In this document: in pieces, positions 1-5,127 of the stretch | Numbering within the stretch: the stretch's first letter is position 1 | Layout: each line of letters opens with the position of its first letter | NCBI GenBank assembly: GCA_016190465.1 | Contig: JACPQP010000407.1 | Coordinates: 1 to 5,127, forward strand | Reading direction: 5' to 3' | Source of the DNA: Chloroflexota bacterium | GTDB lineage: Bacteria > Chloroflexota > UBA6077 > FW602-bin22 > JACPQP01 | DNA length: 5,127 nt | Position numbers and translations under genes: made by a program | The notes under the pieces: model-generated | Told to the model about the DNA's origin: nothing | What the model saw: the letters and a program-made list of their open reading frames with translations, nothing else | Database searches by the model: none

Positions 1-653
1 GCGCGGATGTAGGTGCCCGGGCCGCACTCGACCGTCAGGTGGAGATCGGGCCCAGCGGCCCCTTCGGGACGATCGTAGCTCAGCACACACAGGTCGTACA
101 CCGTGACCTGGCGCGGCGGCGCCTCCACCAGCTCACCACGACGCGCGGCCGCGTAGAGTCGCTGTCCCTGCACCTTCACCGCCGAAAAGGCCGGCGGCCG
201 CTGCCAGATCGGCCCACGCAGCGTGTCGAGTGCCGCTTCCACCCGTTCGAGTCCCTCTCGCTCGGGGAGCGACGCAAAGGGGCTCAATGGACCCTTTGCG
301 GGCACGAACAGTCCATCTGGACTGTTCGTGCGGCACTGCTCCACCGCCCGCACAATCTCGCCCTCGGCGTCGTCGGTCGTGGTCGCCACGCCGAGCCGGA
401 TCGTCGCCCGGTAGCGCTTGCGCGCGCCGGCGGCGTACTCGATGACGCGCGTTGCCCGGCCCAAGCCGAGCACCAGCACCCCCTCGGCCGCCGGATCGAG
501 CGTTCCGGCGTGGCCGATTCGACGTTGGCCGATCAGGCGCCGGGCCCACGCGACGATGTCGTGAGAGGTGGGGCCGGATGGCTTGTTCACGACGAGCAGG
601 CCATCCAGTGCTGCTGGAGAGCCAGTTTTGAAAACTATGCCCGGCACGCTCAC
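1..653 (-). CDS. truB: tRNA pseudouridine(55) synthase TruB, 3' end beyond window
   Basis: TruB converts uridine 55 in the T-loop of tRNAs to pseudouridine in the cytoplasm. Translating the minus strand from 653 gives 217 residues before the window ends; full TruB proteins are near 300. Family motifs seen: GLLVVNKPSGPTSHD (18-32), HAGTLDP (48-54) with the presumed catalytic Asp53, KRYRATIRLG (79-88), PPAFSAVKV (153-161) and CGPGTYIR (210-217). The start chosen is GTG at 651-653, which overlaps the rbfA stop as GTGA; a TAG lies two codons upstream, so only GTG at 645-647 competes. A GGAGG in the end of rbfA lies 13 bases upstream, suggesting translational coupling. Oddity: residues about 108-127 look like an insertion relative to the usual family spacing and are encoded by two back-to-back inverted repeats. 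The identity is secure; the exact start is likely but not proven. Confidence 0.95.
   Translation of the reverse strand, partial: MSVPGIVFKTGSPAALDGLLVVNKPSGPTSHDIVAWARRLIGQRRIGHAGTLDPAAEGVLVLGLGRATRVIEYAAGARKRYRATIRLGVATTTDDAEGEIVRAVEQCRTNSPDGLFVPAKGPLSPFASLPEREGLERVEAALDTLRGPIWQRPPAFSAVKVQGQRLYAAARRGELVEAPPRQVTVYDLCVLSYDRPEGAAGPDLHLTVECGPGTYIR
273..300. repeat. Inverted repeat 1 within truB (9-bp arms, 10-nt loop)
   Basis: Perfect arms CGCAAAGGG at 273-281 and CCCTTTGCG at 292-300 flank a 10-base loop. It lies wholly inside the truB reading frame, encoding about residues 118-127 (PAKGPLSPFA), and is separated by one base from a second, longer palindrome. It is seen directly in the sequence; that it is part of an inserted mobile palindromic element is inference. 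Confidence 0.85.
302..331. repeat. Inverted repeat 2 within truB (14-bp arms, 2-nt centre)
   Basis: Arms GCACGAACAGTCCA (302-315) and TGGACTGTTCGTGC (318-331) are perfect reverse complements around a 2-base centre. The repeat encodes about residues 108-117 of TruB (RTNSPDGLFV). A 14-of-14 match is very unlikely by chance in coding DNA. Together with the neighbouring repeat it makes a 59-base double-hairpin block, about 20 codons, that keeps the frame open. Short outer arms GGAGC (266-270) and GCTCC (338-342) could close both hairpins into one three-way structure. Confidence 0.9.
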
Positions 654-1039
654 TGGCTAGCGTTGCCCTCCGGCCCGGTCGAACCACCTGGCGGGTCAGT
701 CTGCGACTCGCGCAGCAGCCGCATGATCCGATCGGCGCGCTCCATCGAGGTGTCGATCTGGAAGTCGAGGTCGGGGACAGTCCGCAAGGTCAGGCGTGTC
801 GCCAGCTCGTGCCGCAGGAAGCCCGCCGCGTTTCGCAGCGCGTCCAGCGACTGCTTCTGCTCGGTCTGCCCGCCGAGCGCACTGATGTAGATGCGCGCGT
901 GCCGCAGGTCGCTGGACAGCTCTACGCTGGTGATCGACATCAGCCCGGCCAGGCGTGGGTCCCGCAGCTCCCGCTGGAGCAGCTCACTCAGCTCCTTGCG
1001 CAGCAGATGGTTCAAGCGTTCGATGCGTCGATTGCTCAT
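650..1039 (-). CDS. rbfA: 30S ribosome-binding factor A
   Basis: RbfA binds the 30S subunit and helps late maturation of the 16S rRNA 5' region; it is also a cold-adaptation factor in studied bacteria. The 129-residue product has the usual family length (about 110-130) and features: an N-terminal helix MSNRRIERLNHLLRKELSEL (1-20), LRDPRL (25-30), then ITSVELSSDLRHARIYIS (36-53), LRHELATRLTLRTVPDLDF (75-93) and the C-terminal ERADRIMRLL segment (100-109). The open frame extends further upstream, but ATG at 1037-1039 is chosen because GGAGG at 1046-1050 sits 6 bases before it and the family sequence begins there; earlier starts would run into infB. The gene starts 47 bases after the infB stop. 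Its TGA overlaps the truB GTG. The last 18 residues are a Gly/Pro/Ser tail without recognised function. Confidence 0.96.
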   Translation of the reverse strand: MSNRRIERLNHLLRKELSELLQRELRDPRLAGLMSITSVELSSDLRHARIYISALGGQTEQKQSLDALRNAAGFLRHELATRLTLRTVPDLDFQIDTSMERADRIMRLLRESQTDPPGGSTGPEGNASQ

Positions 1040-1086
1040 GGCTCGCCTCCCCGACACCCGTCCCCCACACCCAACCGGACCGGGCG

Positions 1087-2982
1087 TTACGGCGTGGCCT
1101 TCTCGCGGCGGTACGACTCGATGATGTCGCCGACCTGAACGTCGCTGAAGCCATCTAGACCGACACCGCACTCGAAACCTGCCGCAACCTCGCGCGCGTC
1201 GTCCTTGAAGCGCTTCAGGCTCGCGATCTGACTGCTATGGACAACCTGGCCACGACGGAGCAGCCGCGCCGGTGTGCCGCGAGACATCTTGCCCTCGACC
1301 ACCATGCAGCCAGCGATCTGATCCCCCTTGCCAACCTTGAAGACCTGCCGGACCTCGGCCCGGCCCTCAAGAACCTCGACGTAGACCGGCTCGAGCATCC
1401 CGGTCAGCGCCTTCTGGACATCCTCGATCACGTTGTAGATGATGCTGTAGAGTCGGATGTCGACGTTGGCGGTGTCGGCGGCCCGTCGCGCGCCCGGCTC
1501 AACTCGCACATTGAAGCCAAGGATGATCGCCTGGGACGCCTGCGCGAGCAGGACGTCTGACTCGGTGATGTTGCCGGCCCCCTCGTGCAGGATGCGCACC
1601 TTCACCTCCTCCACTGACAGCCGCTCGAGGGAGGAGCGAATCGGATCGATCGATCCCTGGACATCAGTCTTCAGGATGAGATTAAGATCCTTGACCGAGC
1701 CAGCCTGAATCTGAGCGTAGATGTCCTCGAGCGAGGTGCTTGCCGTTGGCGTGGCGACCTCTTGGTGCTGTTCCCGCTGGGCCTCGAGCGCCCGGGCACG
1801 TGCAGTTCGCTCGTCAGGAGTGACGCGGAGGGGATCACCGGCCCGCGGAACGTCCGGAAGCCCCAGGATCTCGACCGGGGTGGATGGATCGGCTCGCCTG
1901 ACCGGCTTTCCGCGGTCGTTGAACATCGCCCGGACGCGACCAGCAACCGATCCCACCGCCACGAAATCGCCGACCTTCAGGGTGCCGTTCTGGACCAGCA
2001 CCGTGCCGACAGGGCCGCGCGTCTTGTCCAGCTTCGCCTCGATAATCGCCCCCACGGCCGGGCGGTTCGGGTTGGCGCGCAGGTCCTGGATCTCGGCGAC
2101 CAGCAGGATCATCTCGAGCAGGTGCTCGATGCCCTTTTTCTGCTTCGCCGACACCTCGACCGCGACGACGTCGCCGCCATACTCCTCCACGACCAGGTTG
2201 TGCTCGGTCAGTTGTTGCTTGACTCGATCCGGATGGGCGTCAGGCTTGTCGACCTTGTTGATGGCGACGATGATTGGCACTTTGGCCGCCTTAGCGTGGT
2301 CGATCGCCTCGATGGTCTGCGGCTGCACCCCGTCGTCCGCCGCGACGACCAGGACCGCGACATCCGTGACCTGGGCGCCACGGGCCCGCATCGCCGTGAA
2401 CGCCTCATGACCGGGAGTATCGAGGAACGTGATCCGCTGGTTGCGGATCTCGGCCTGGTAGGCGCCGATGTGTTGAGTGATCCCCCCCGCCTCTTTCGCC
2501 GTCACGTTCGTCTCGCGGATGGCGTCCAGCAGGCTCGTCTTGCCGTGATCCACGTGGCCCATGATCGTGACGATCGGCGGTCGGTGGACCAGCAGACTGG
2601 GGTCCTCGAGCTCAGGCGCTTCCTCGGCGGCGACAGCCGGTGCCGGCGCCTCCTTCACCTGAAAGTCGAGGTCACTGGCGACAATCGCGGCGGTCTCGTA
2701 GTCGATCGTCTGGTTGATCGTCGCCATCACGCCATTGGTGAGCAGCGCCTTGATCACCTGGGCGGGCGCAACGCGGAGAAGGTCGGCGAGGTCCTTCACC
2801 GTCATATTGGCCGGCAGCTCGACAACGACTGGCTCTCGGTGACGGAGAGGTGCTGTCGGTGTGACTTCCGCACGTCTGGCTGACTGAGGCCGGCCGCGGC
2901 CCCGGGCACCGGGGCCCGGACGCGATCCCGGACGCCGCTGTGGTGGCCGACTTGGCCCTCGGGTTGCTACTCTTGGACTCAT
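1087..2982 (-). CDS. infB: Translation initiation factor IF-2
   Basis: IF2 is the GTPase that brings formyl-Met-tRNA to the 30S subunit and promotes 50S joining. The 631-residue protein shows, in order: a low-complexity Arg/Pro/Gly-rich basic start (1-38), an IF2_N domain (about 52-102, PANMTVKDLADLLRVAPAQV), the G domain with G1 GHVDHGKT (142-149), G2 GGIT (166-169), G3 DTPGH (188-192), G4 NKVD (242-245) and G5 SAK (278-280), then domain II (about 307-390), domain III (about 418-520) and the tRNA-binding C-terminal domain ending with FECGVGLDGFSDVQVGDIIE (603-622). All GTPase motifs are intact. The length is at the compact end for bacteria because the N-terminal extension is short. ATG at 2980-2982 has a very strong AGGAGGT (2989-2995) 6 bases upstream. 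It follows ylxR after a 59-base gap and ends in TAA. Confidence 0.98.
   Translation of the reverse strand: MSPRVATRGPSRPPQRRPGSRPGPGARGRGRPQSARRAEVTPTAPLRHREPVVVELPANMTVKDLADLLRVAPAQVIKALLTNGVMATINQTIDYETAAIVASDLDFQVKEAPAPAVAAEEAPELEDPSLLVHRPPIVTIMGHVDHGKTSLLDAIRETNVTAKEAGGITQHIGAYQAEIRNQRITFLDTPGHEAFTAMRARGAQVTDVAVLVVAADDGVQPQTIEAIDHAKAAKVPIIVAINKVDKPDAHPDRVKQQLTEHNLVVEEYGGDVVAVEVSAKQKKGIEHLLEMILLVAEIQDLRANPNRPAVGAIIEAKLDKTRGPVGTVLVQNGTLKVGDFVAVGSVAGRVRAMFNDRGKPVRRADPSTPVEILGLPDVPRAGDPLRVTPDERTARARALEAQREQHQEVATPTASTSLEDIYAQIQAGSVKDLNLILKTDVQGSIDPIRSSLERLSVEEVKVRILHEGAGNITESDVLLAQASQAIILGFNVRVEPGARRAADTANVDIRLYSIIYNVIEDVQKALTGMLEPVYVEVLEGRAEVRQVFKVGKGDQIAGCMVVEGKMSRGTPARLLRRGQVVHSSQIASLKRFKDDAREVAAGFECGVGLDGFSDVQVGDIIESYRREKATP
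2898..2916. repeat. All-GC hairpin in the 5' coding region of infB
   Basis: GGCCCCGG (2898-2905) and CCGGGGCC (2909-2916) are perfect complements around a 3-base loop, 66-84 bases downstream of the infB start codon. It encodes part of the Pro/Gly/Arg-rich start of IF2 (about residues 23-29). It may simply result from GC-rich Gly and Pro codons; an effect on early translation elongation is possible but unproven. Confidence 0.6.
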
Positions 2983-3041
2983 CGCTGTACCTCCTCAGGT
3001 CGATCTGCCAGCCAAGCTGGACCAGTGGCCAGCACTCGACA

Positions 3042-3410
3042 TCACGTCAATTCATTGTCCCTAATCTCCACGGCCGAATCTCCAGAGGAATCCTCGGCTG
3101 CCCTCGTCGAGACGACTGATTTGAGCGGCATCGTCGCGGCGAAAGCGACGAGCGCCGCGCGGTCCGCGGGCGAAAGCGTGGTCTTCAGCGCATGCTCGAT
3201 CGTGCCACGGCGCAGCGCTTGCTCCCAGCACGCCCGATTGCGGCAGAGATACGCCCCACGCCCCGGTTTTCGCCCCCGCGGATCGACCTCCACCGGGCCG
3301 GCGACCGTGCGGACGATGCGCACCAACTCGCGCTTGCCCTGTTCCTGCCGACACGCCACGCAGGTGCGCTGCGGCACCCGTCGCGGCCGGGGCCCTGACT
3401 TCCTGGTCAT
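3042..3410 (-). CDS. ylxR: YlxR family RNA-binding protein (RnpM, DUF448)
   Basis: YlxR proteins are small basic nucleic-acid-binding proteins encoded between nusA and infB in many bacteria; the Bacillus member has been linked to RNase P and renamed RnpM. The 122-residue product has the diagnostic PQRTCVACR (13-21), KRELVRIVR (27-35 region), GRKPGRGAYLC (46-56) and a further Cys61, followed by an Arg-rich helix. About 28 C-terminal residues after the domain (PLKSVV onward) form an acidic/Ser-rich tail. ATG at 3408-3410 is chosen; a GTG three codons upstream (3417-3419) is the only other in-frame start, since a TGA inside the neighbouring repeat closes the frame. Neither start has a visible Shine-Dalgarno. 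The L7Ae-like ylxQ gene that follows ylxR in Firmicutes is absent, and infB comes next. Confidence 0.92.
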   Translation of the reverse strand: MTRKSGPRPRRVPQRTCVACRQEQGKRELVRIVRTVAGPVEVDPRGRKPGRGAYLCRNRACWEQALRRGTIEHALKTTLSPADRAALVAFAATMPLKSVVSTRAAEDSSGDSAVEIRDNELT

Positions 3411-3422
3411 CGCTGCCACGCT

Positions 3423-3523
3423 CTGAGTGCCGAGTATTCAGTACTGAGTGGGGCACGGGGGCTCGGCACTCAGTACTCGGCACTCAGTACTCAGCACTCA
3501 GTACTCGGCACTCAATACTCAGT
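3423..3523. repeat. 14-bp tandem repeat array with inverted copy, between nusA and ylxR
   Basis: Four head-to-tail 14-bp units lie at 3464-3477, 3478-3491, 3492-3505 and 3506-3519. The first two are identical (CGGCACTCAGTACT) and the other two carry one change each; a partial unit continues to the nusA stop. On the ylxR side, 3423-3450 holds the same sequence inverted: 3423-3436 plus 3444-3450 pair with 3467-3487 as a stem of about 21 bp with a 7-base bulge (TTCAGTA, 3437-3443) and a 16-base loop. The array fills nearly the whole nusA-ylxR gap and starts directly beside the nusA TAG. If the operon is one transcript, this RNA folds into a large hairpin. Its origin (replication slippage or a small repetitive element) cannot be decided here. 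Confidence 0.93.
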
Positions 3524-4642
3524 CTAGCCACGTCGCTCGGCGCTCCCACCGAGCTCGACGGATCCGGTCGCCTCGAGCGAGTGATCGCTATGGGCATCGA
3601 GCTTGGCTAGCGTCGCCGGCTTGATGTCGATGCGCCAGCCGGTGAGCCTGGCTGCCAGCCGGGCGTTCTGCCCCTCACGTCCGATCGCCAGGGACAACTG
3701 CCGTTCGGGCACGAGCACGAGCGCCGTCTTCTCTGCCTCGTTCAATTGAACCGAGACGACCTGCGCCGGGCTAAGCGCCTTGGCGACAAAGTGGGCCGGG
3801 TCGGAATGCCACTCGATCACGTCGATCTTCTCGCCGTGCAGCTCGTTGACGATGTTCTGGATGCGCACCCCGCGCAAGCCGACGCACGAGCCGACAGGAT
3901 CGACGCCCTCCTGCCGGGCAGCCACGGCCACCTTCGAGCGCGACCCCGGCTCCCGGGCGATGGACTTGATCTCCACCGTGCCGTTGTAGATCTCCGGAAC
4001 TTCCAGCTCGAAGAGGCGTCGCACGAGGTTTCGATGCGTCCGCGAGACGACGATCTGCGGTCCCTTCGGCGTCCGGTGGACCTCAACCACGTAGACCTTG
4101 AGCCGCTGGCTCGGCGGGCGGTACGTCTCGCCGGGAACCTGTTCGGCCGCCGGCATGGTTGCCTCGGCCTTCCCCAGATCGACGATGACGCCCTTGGGCT
4201 CGATCCGCTGAACGACGCCGGTGACGATCTCCCCCTCGCGACCCGTGAACTCCTGGTAGACCAGGTCGCGCTCGGCCTCCCGCAGCCGCTGTACGACGAC
4301 CTGCTTCGCTGTCTGCGCCGCGATCCGCCCGAAGTTCTGCGGCGTCGTCTCCTCTTCGATGACGTTGCCCACCGTGGCATCGGGCCGCAACTTCGCCGCC
4401 TCGGCCAGCGAGATCTCCACGCGGGGATCATTCACCTCGTCGACGACCGTCCGCTGAGTAAACACCTTGACCTCACCGCTCTGCCGGTTCAGCCGGACGT
4501 CGACGTTCAGGTTGGTCGCGTTGCTAAAGTTCCGCTTGTAGGCCGATACCAGCGCAGCCTCGATTGCCTGAATGACCACTTCGGCTGAGAGGCCCTTCTC
4601 GCTGCTGATCTGATTGATCGCCGCAAGAAAATCGCTCTTCAT
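3524..4642 (-). CDS. nusA: Transcription termination/antitermination factor NusA
   Basis: NusA binds RNA polymerase and nascent RNA and controls pausing, intrinsic termination and antitermination. The 372-residue product has the N-terminal polymerase-binding domain (1 to about 125, MKSDFLAAINQISSEKGLS at the start), an S1 domain (about 135-202, GEIVTGVVQRIEPKGVIVDLG), KH1 (about 205-280, with DPVGSCVGLRGVRIQNIVNE at 248-267) and KH2 (about 283-345, with AIGREGQNARLAARLTGWRI at 319-338). It lacks the C-terminal acidic repeats of E. coli NusA, as in Firmicutes and many other phyla, and ends in a tail of about 27 residues. The frame is open further upstream, but ATG at 4640-4642 starts the family N-terminus and has AGGAGG at 4656-4661, 13 bases upstream, a rather long spacing. 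It is the first gene of the operon; rimP, its usual upstream neighbour, is not present. Confidence 0.98.
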   Translation of the reverse strand: MKSDFLAAINQISSEKGLSAEVVIQAIEAALVSAYKRNFSNATNLNVDVRLNRQSGEVKVFTQRTVVDEVNDPRVEISLAEAAKLRPDATVGNVIEEETTPQNFGRIAAQTAKQVVVQRLREAERDLVYQEFTGREGEIVTGVVQRIEPKGVIVDLGKAEATMPAAEQVPGETYRPPSQRLKVYVVEVHRTPKGPQIVVSRTHRNLVRRLFELEVPEIYNGTVEIKSIAREPGSRSKVAVAARQEGVDPVGSCVGLRGVRIQNIVNELHGEKIDVIEWHSDPAHFVAKALSPAQVVSVQLNEAEKTALVLVPERQLSLAIGREGQNARLAARLTGWRIDIKPATLAKLDAHSDHSLEATGSVELGGSAERRG

Positions 4643-4681
4643 CCGCCTGTTTGGTCCTCCTACCTGGTGGGCGATGCCCAC

Positions 4682-4715
4682 GAACAACAAGAAAAGTGGG
4701 GGTCACCCACTTTTC
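4682..4715 (-). terminator. Terminator-like hairpin (possible attenuator) in the nusA leader
   Basis: GAAAAGTGGG (4691-4700) and CCCACTTTTC (4706-4715) form a perfect 10-bp stem with a 5-base loop. On the minus strand the 3' arm ends in CTTTTC and continues as TTGTTGTT, giving an intrinsic-terminator shape: a GTGGG/CCCAC stem followed by a T-rich tract. On the plus strand the tail is much less T-rich. It lies downstream of the predicted promoter and 49 bases before nusA, so it would act as a partial terminator or pause site for the whole operon. The T tract is interrupted, so strength is uncertain. Confidence 0.5.
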
Positions 4716-4770
4716 GTGTCAATCCTCACCCGACCGCTTGATCAGGTGCGTCAACTTGGTCCAACGGCCG

Positions 4771-4794
4771 TCACCTGGCGACCCGCCGGATCAT
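4771..4794 (-). other. Possible leaderless mini-ORF (MIRRVAR) at the predicted start of the nusA leader
   Basis: An ATG at 4792-4794 falls almost exactly at the transcription start predicted from the -10 box. It is followed by ATC CGG CGG GTC GCC AGG and TGA, a seven-codon peptide with three Arg codons. There is no Shine-Dalgarno, so translation would have to be leaderless. Such a short frame can easily arise by chance; it is recorded because of its position. Confidence 0.15.
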
Positions 4795-4799
4795 CACTA

Positions 4800-4828
4800 A
4801 GTATAGCACGCCGATGCGAGCAAGGCAA
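4800..4828 (-). promoter_or_regulatory. Promoter of the nusA-ylxR-infB-rbfA-truB operon
   Basis: On the minus strand, -35 TTGCCT (4823-4828; 4 of 6 to TTGACA) is followed after exactly 17 bases by -10 TATACT (4800-4805; 5 of 6 to TATAAT), and TGC directly before it makes an extended -10. The predicted start is near 4793-4794. It is the best sigma-70-type match I saw upstream of nusA and is rare AT-rich sequence in a GC-rich context. Confidence 0.8.
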
Positions 4829-4842
4829 GACTCTGCCTTGCT
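4819..4842. repeat. Inverted repeat overlapping the nusA -35 box
   Basis: AGCAAGGCA (4819-4827) and TGCCTTGCT (4834-4842) are perfect 9-bp complements around a 6-base spacer. The repeat covers most of the -35 hexamer, the position expected of an operator. No regulator is identifiable from the window, so an operator role is inference. Confidence 0.55.
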
Positions 4843-5042
4843 TGATTGCTTGCTCAGCGTGGGCCGGGGCCGTGTTTCGCGGCCTGCCTGGTTCCCCGGG
4901 ACGTCCCAACTGTCTTGCTCGTGCGCTTGCCGTCCCCTTCGTAGGCGTACGTGGTCGTCGTCGCGCCCACCGTTGCCGCGACCAGACGATTGGTTGATGG
5001 TATTTGGGTAGCTTCTGTCCTCGTCCGTGTGATCGTGAACGT
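4843..5042. other. Intergenic region without a recognisable gene
   Basis: Together with the nusA leader this is part of a 470-base stretch without a recognised gene between nusA and the plus-strand start at 5116. Open frames here on the plus strand have biased, non-family-like composition and no ribosome binding site, and no tRNA or other known RNA fold was found. A minor GGCCG/CGGCC stem occurs at 4868-4884. It separates two promoters that point away from each other. Confidence 0.5.
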
Positions 5043-5072
5043 TAGACCGGTCGCCAGATTGTGTGATAGACT
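5043..5072 (+). promoter_or_regulatory. Candidate promoter of the divergent plus-strand gene
   Basis: -35 TAGACC (5043-5048; 4 of 6) and -10 TAGACT (5067-5072; 4 of 6) are 18 bases apart, and TGA before the -10 gives an extended -10 pattern. The predicted start near 5079 would leave a leader of about 37 bases containing the Shine-Dalgarno. The match is moderate. Confidence 0.35.
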
Positions 5073-5115
5073 GTTAGTACGATAGGAGTGGTCGGGTCAG
5101 AATGGAGGGATCAGG

Positions 5116-5127
5116 ATGGGTGACGAC
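5116..5127 (+). CDS. Start of a divergent plus-strand gene, product unknown (first 4 codons)
   Basis: ATG at 5116-5118 is followed by GGT GAC GAC (Met-Gly-Asp-Asp) up to the window edge. GGAGG at 5104-5108 lies 7 bases before the ATG, an optimal spacing, and a candidate promoter lies further upstream. An overlapping ATG at 5102 is less likely because it sits in the Shine-Dalgarno. Too little is visible to suggest a function. Confidence 0.55.

Larger units (their letters stand above)
4643..4794 (-). promoter_or_regulatory. Probable structured 5' leader of the nusA operon
   Basis: About 150 bases lie between the predicted transcription start (near 4794) and the nusA ATG, with no rimP or other gene. 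On the minus strand the region can form a weak long-loop stem (CAGGTG/CACCTG, 4743-4748 with 4772-4777), a terminator-like hairpin (4691-4715), and a perfect 6-bp hairpin GTGGGC/GCCCAC (4667-4681) that ends 5 bases from the AGGAGG. The two downstream hairpins share the GTGGG/CCCAC core, so the 3' arm of one could pair with the 5' arm of the other. That makes attenuation or control of ribosome access possible; NusA autoregulation is inference only. No known riboswitch class was recognised. Confidence 0.5.

Noticed and set aside
39..890. Long plus-strand open frame of 283 codons over truB and rbfA
   Set aside because: It is antisense to two clear family members, is Arg/Pro/His-rich without recognisable motifs, and is typical of GC-rich antisense open frames.
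1762..2883. Long plus-strand open frame of 373 codons opposite infB
   Set aside because: It mirrors the codon pattern of IF2 on the other strand, has Asp/Arg/Leu-rich composition and no ribosome binding site.
3464..3519. CRISPR array
   Set aside because: Units are 14 bp and directly adjacent with no unique spacers, so this is a tandem repeat.
3746..4588. Plus-strand open frame of 280 codons opposite nusA
   Set aside because: It is antisense to an intact NusA and shows the same Asp/Leu/Arg-rich shadow composition.
4643..4690. Longer NusA with a 16-residue N-terminal extension
   Set aside because: The extension would cover the AGGAGG and the RBS-proximal hairpin; the family N-terminus matches the ATG at 4642.
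4868..4930. tRNA or small structured RNA gene upstream of nusA
   Set aside because: A GGTTCCCCGGGAC segment recalls a T-arm at first sight, but no GTTCRA loop, anticodon arm or acceptor pairing fits on either strand.
4614..4997. Plus-strand open frame of 127 codons in the nusA upstream region
   Set aside because: It begins inside nusA, runs through the terminator-like hairpin and the promoter, and has no ribosome binding site or family likeness.

Overview
The window is a chromosomal housekeeping locus. On the minus strand it carries the conserved transcription/translation operon nusA - ylxR (rnpM) - infB - rbfA - truB, read from right to left. nusA is the first gene and truB runs off the left edge. 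The DNA is GC-rich. Strong Shine-Dalgarno sequences precede nusA, infB and rbfA. NusA is short (372 aa, without C-terminal acidic repeats), IF2 is compact (631 aa), and neither rimP nor the L7Ae-type ylxQ gene is present. This fits a high-GC bacterium outside the Enterobacteria; a Chloroflexota (Thermomicrobia-like) source is a guess from protein character only.

Layout: 1-653 is 5'-partial on the plus strand and encodes the N-terminal 217 residues of TruB; it contains an apparent in-frame insertion made of two adjacent perfect inverted repeats (273-331). Positions 650-1039 are rbfA, overlapping truB by 4 bases. Positions 1087-2982 are infB. Positions 3042-3410 are ylxR/rnpM. Positions 3423-3523 are filled by a 14-bp tandem repeat array with an inverted copy, lying between ylxR and nusA. 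Positions 3524-4642 are nusA. Positions 4643-4794 are a probable structured leader of about 150 nt, with a terminator-like hairpin and a second hairpin next to the ribosome binding site. Positions 4800-4828 hold a very good extended -10 promoter for the operon. The rest, to about 5040, shows no gene. At 5043-5127 there is a plausible divergent promoter, a Shine-Dalgarno and the first four codons of a plus-strand gene.

The genes act together in gene expression. NusA modulates elongation, pausing and termination. YlxR/RnpM is a small RNA-binding protein. IF2 places initiator tRNA on the ribosome. RbfA matures the 30S subunit. TruB makes pseudouridine 55 in tRNA. The most interesting points are not the genes themselves but the palindromic in-frame insertion in truB, the tandem/inverted repeat array inside the operon, and the nusA leader, whose two hairpins could pair in mutually exclusive ways.
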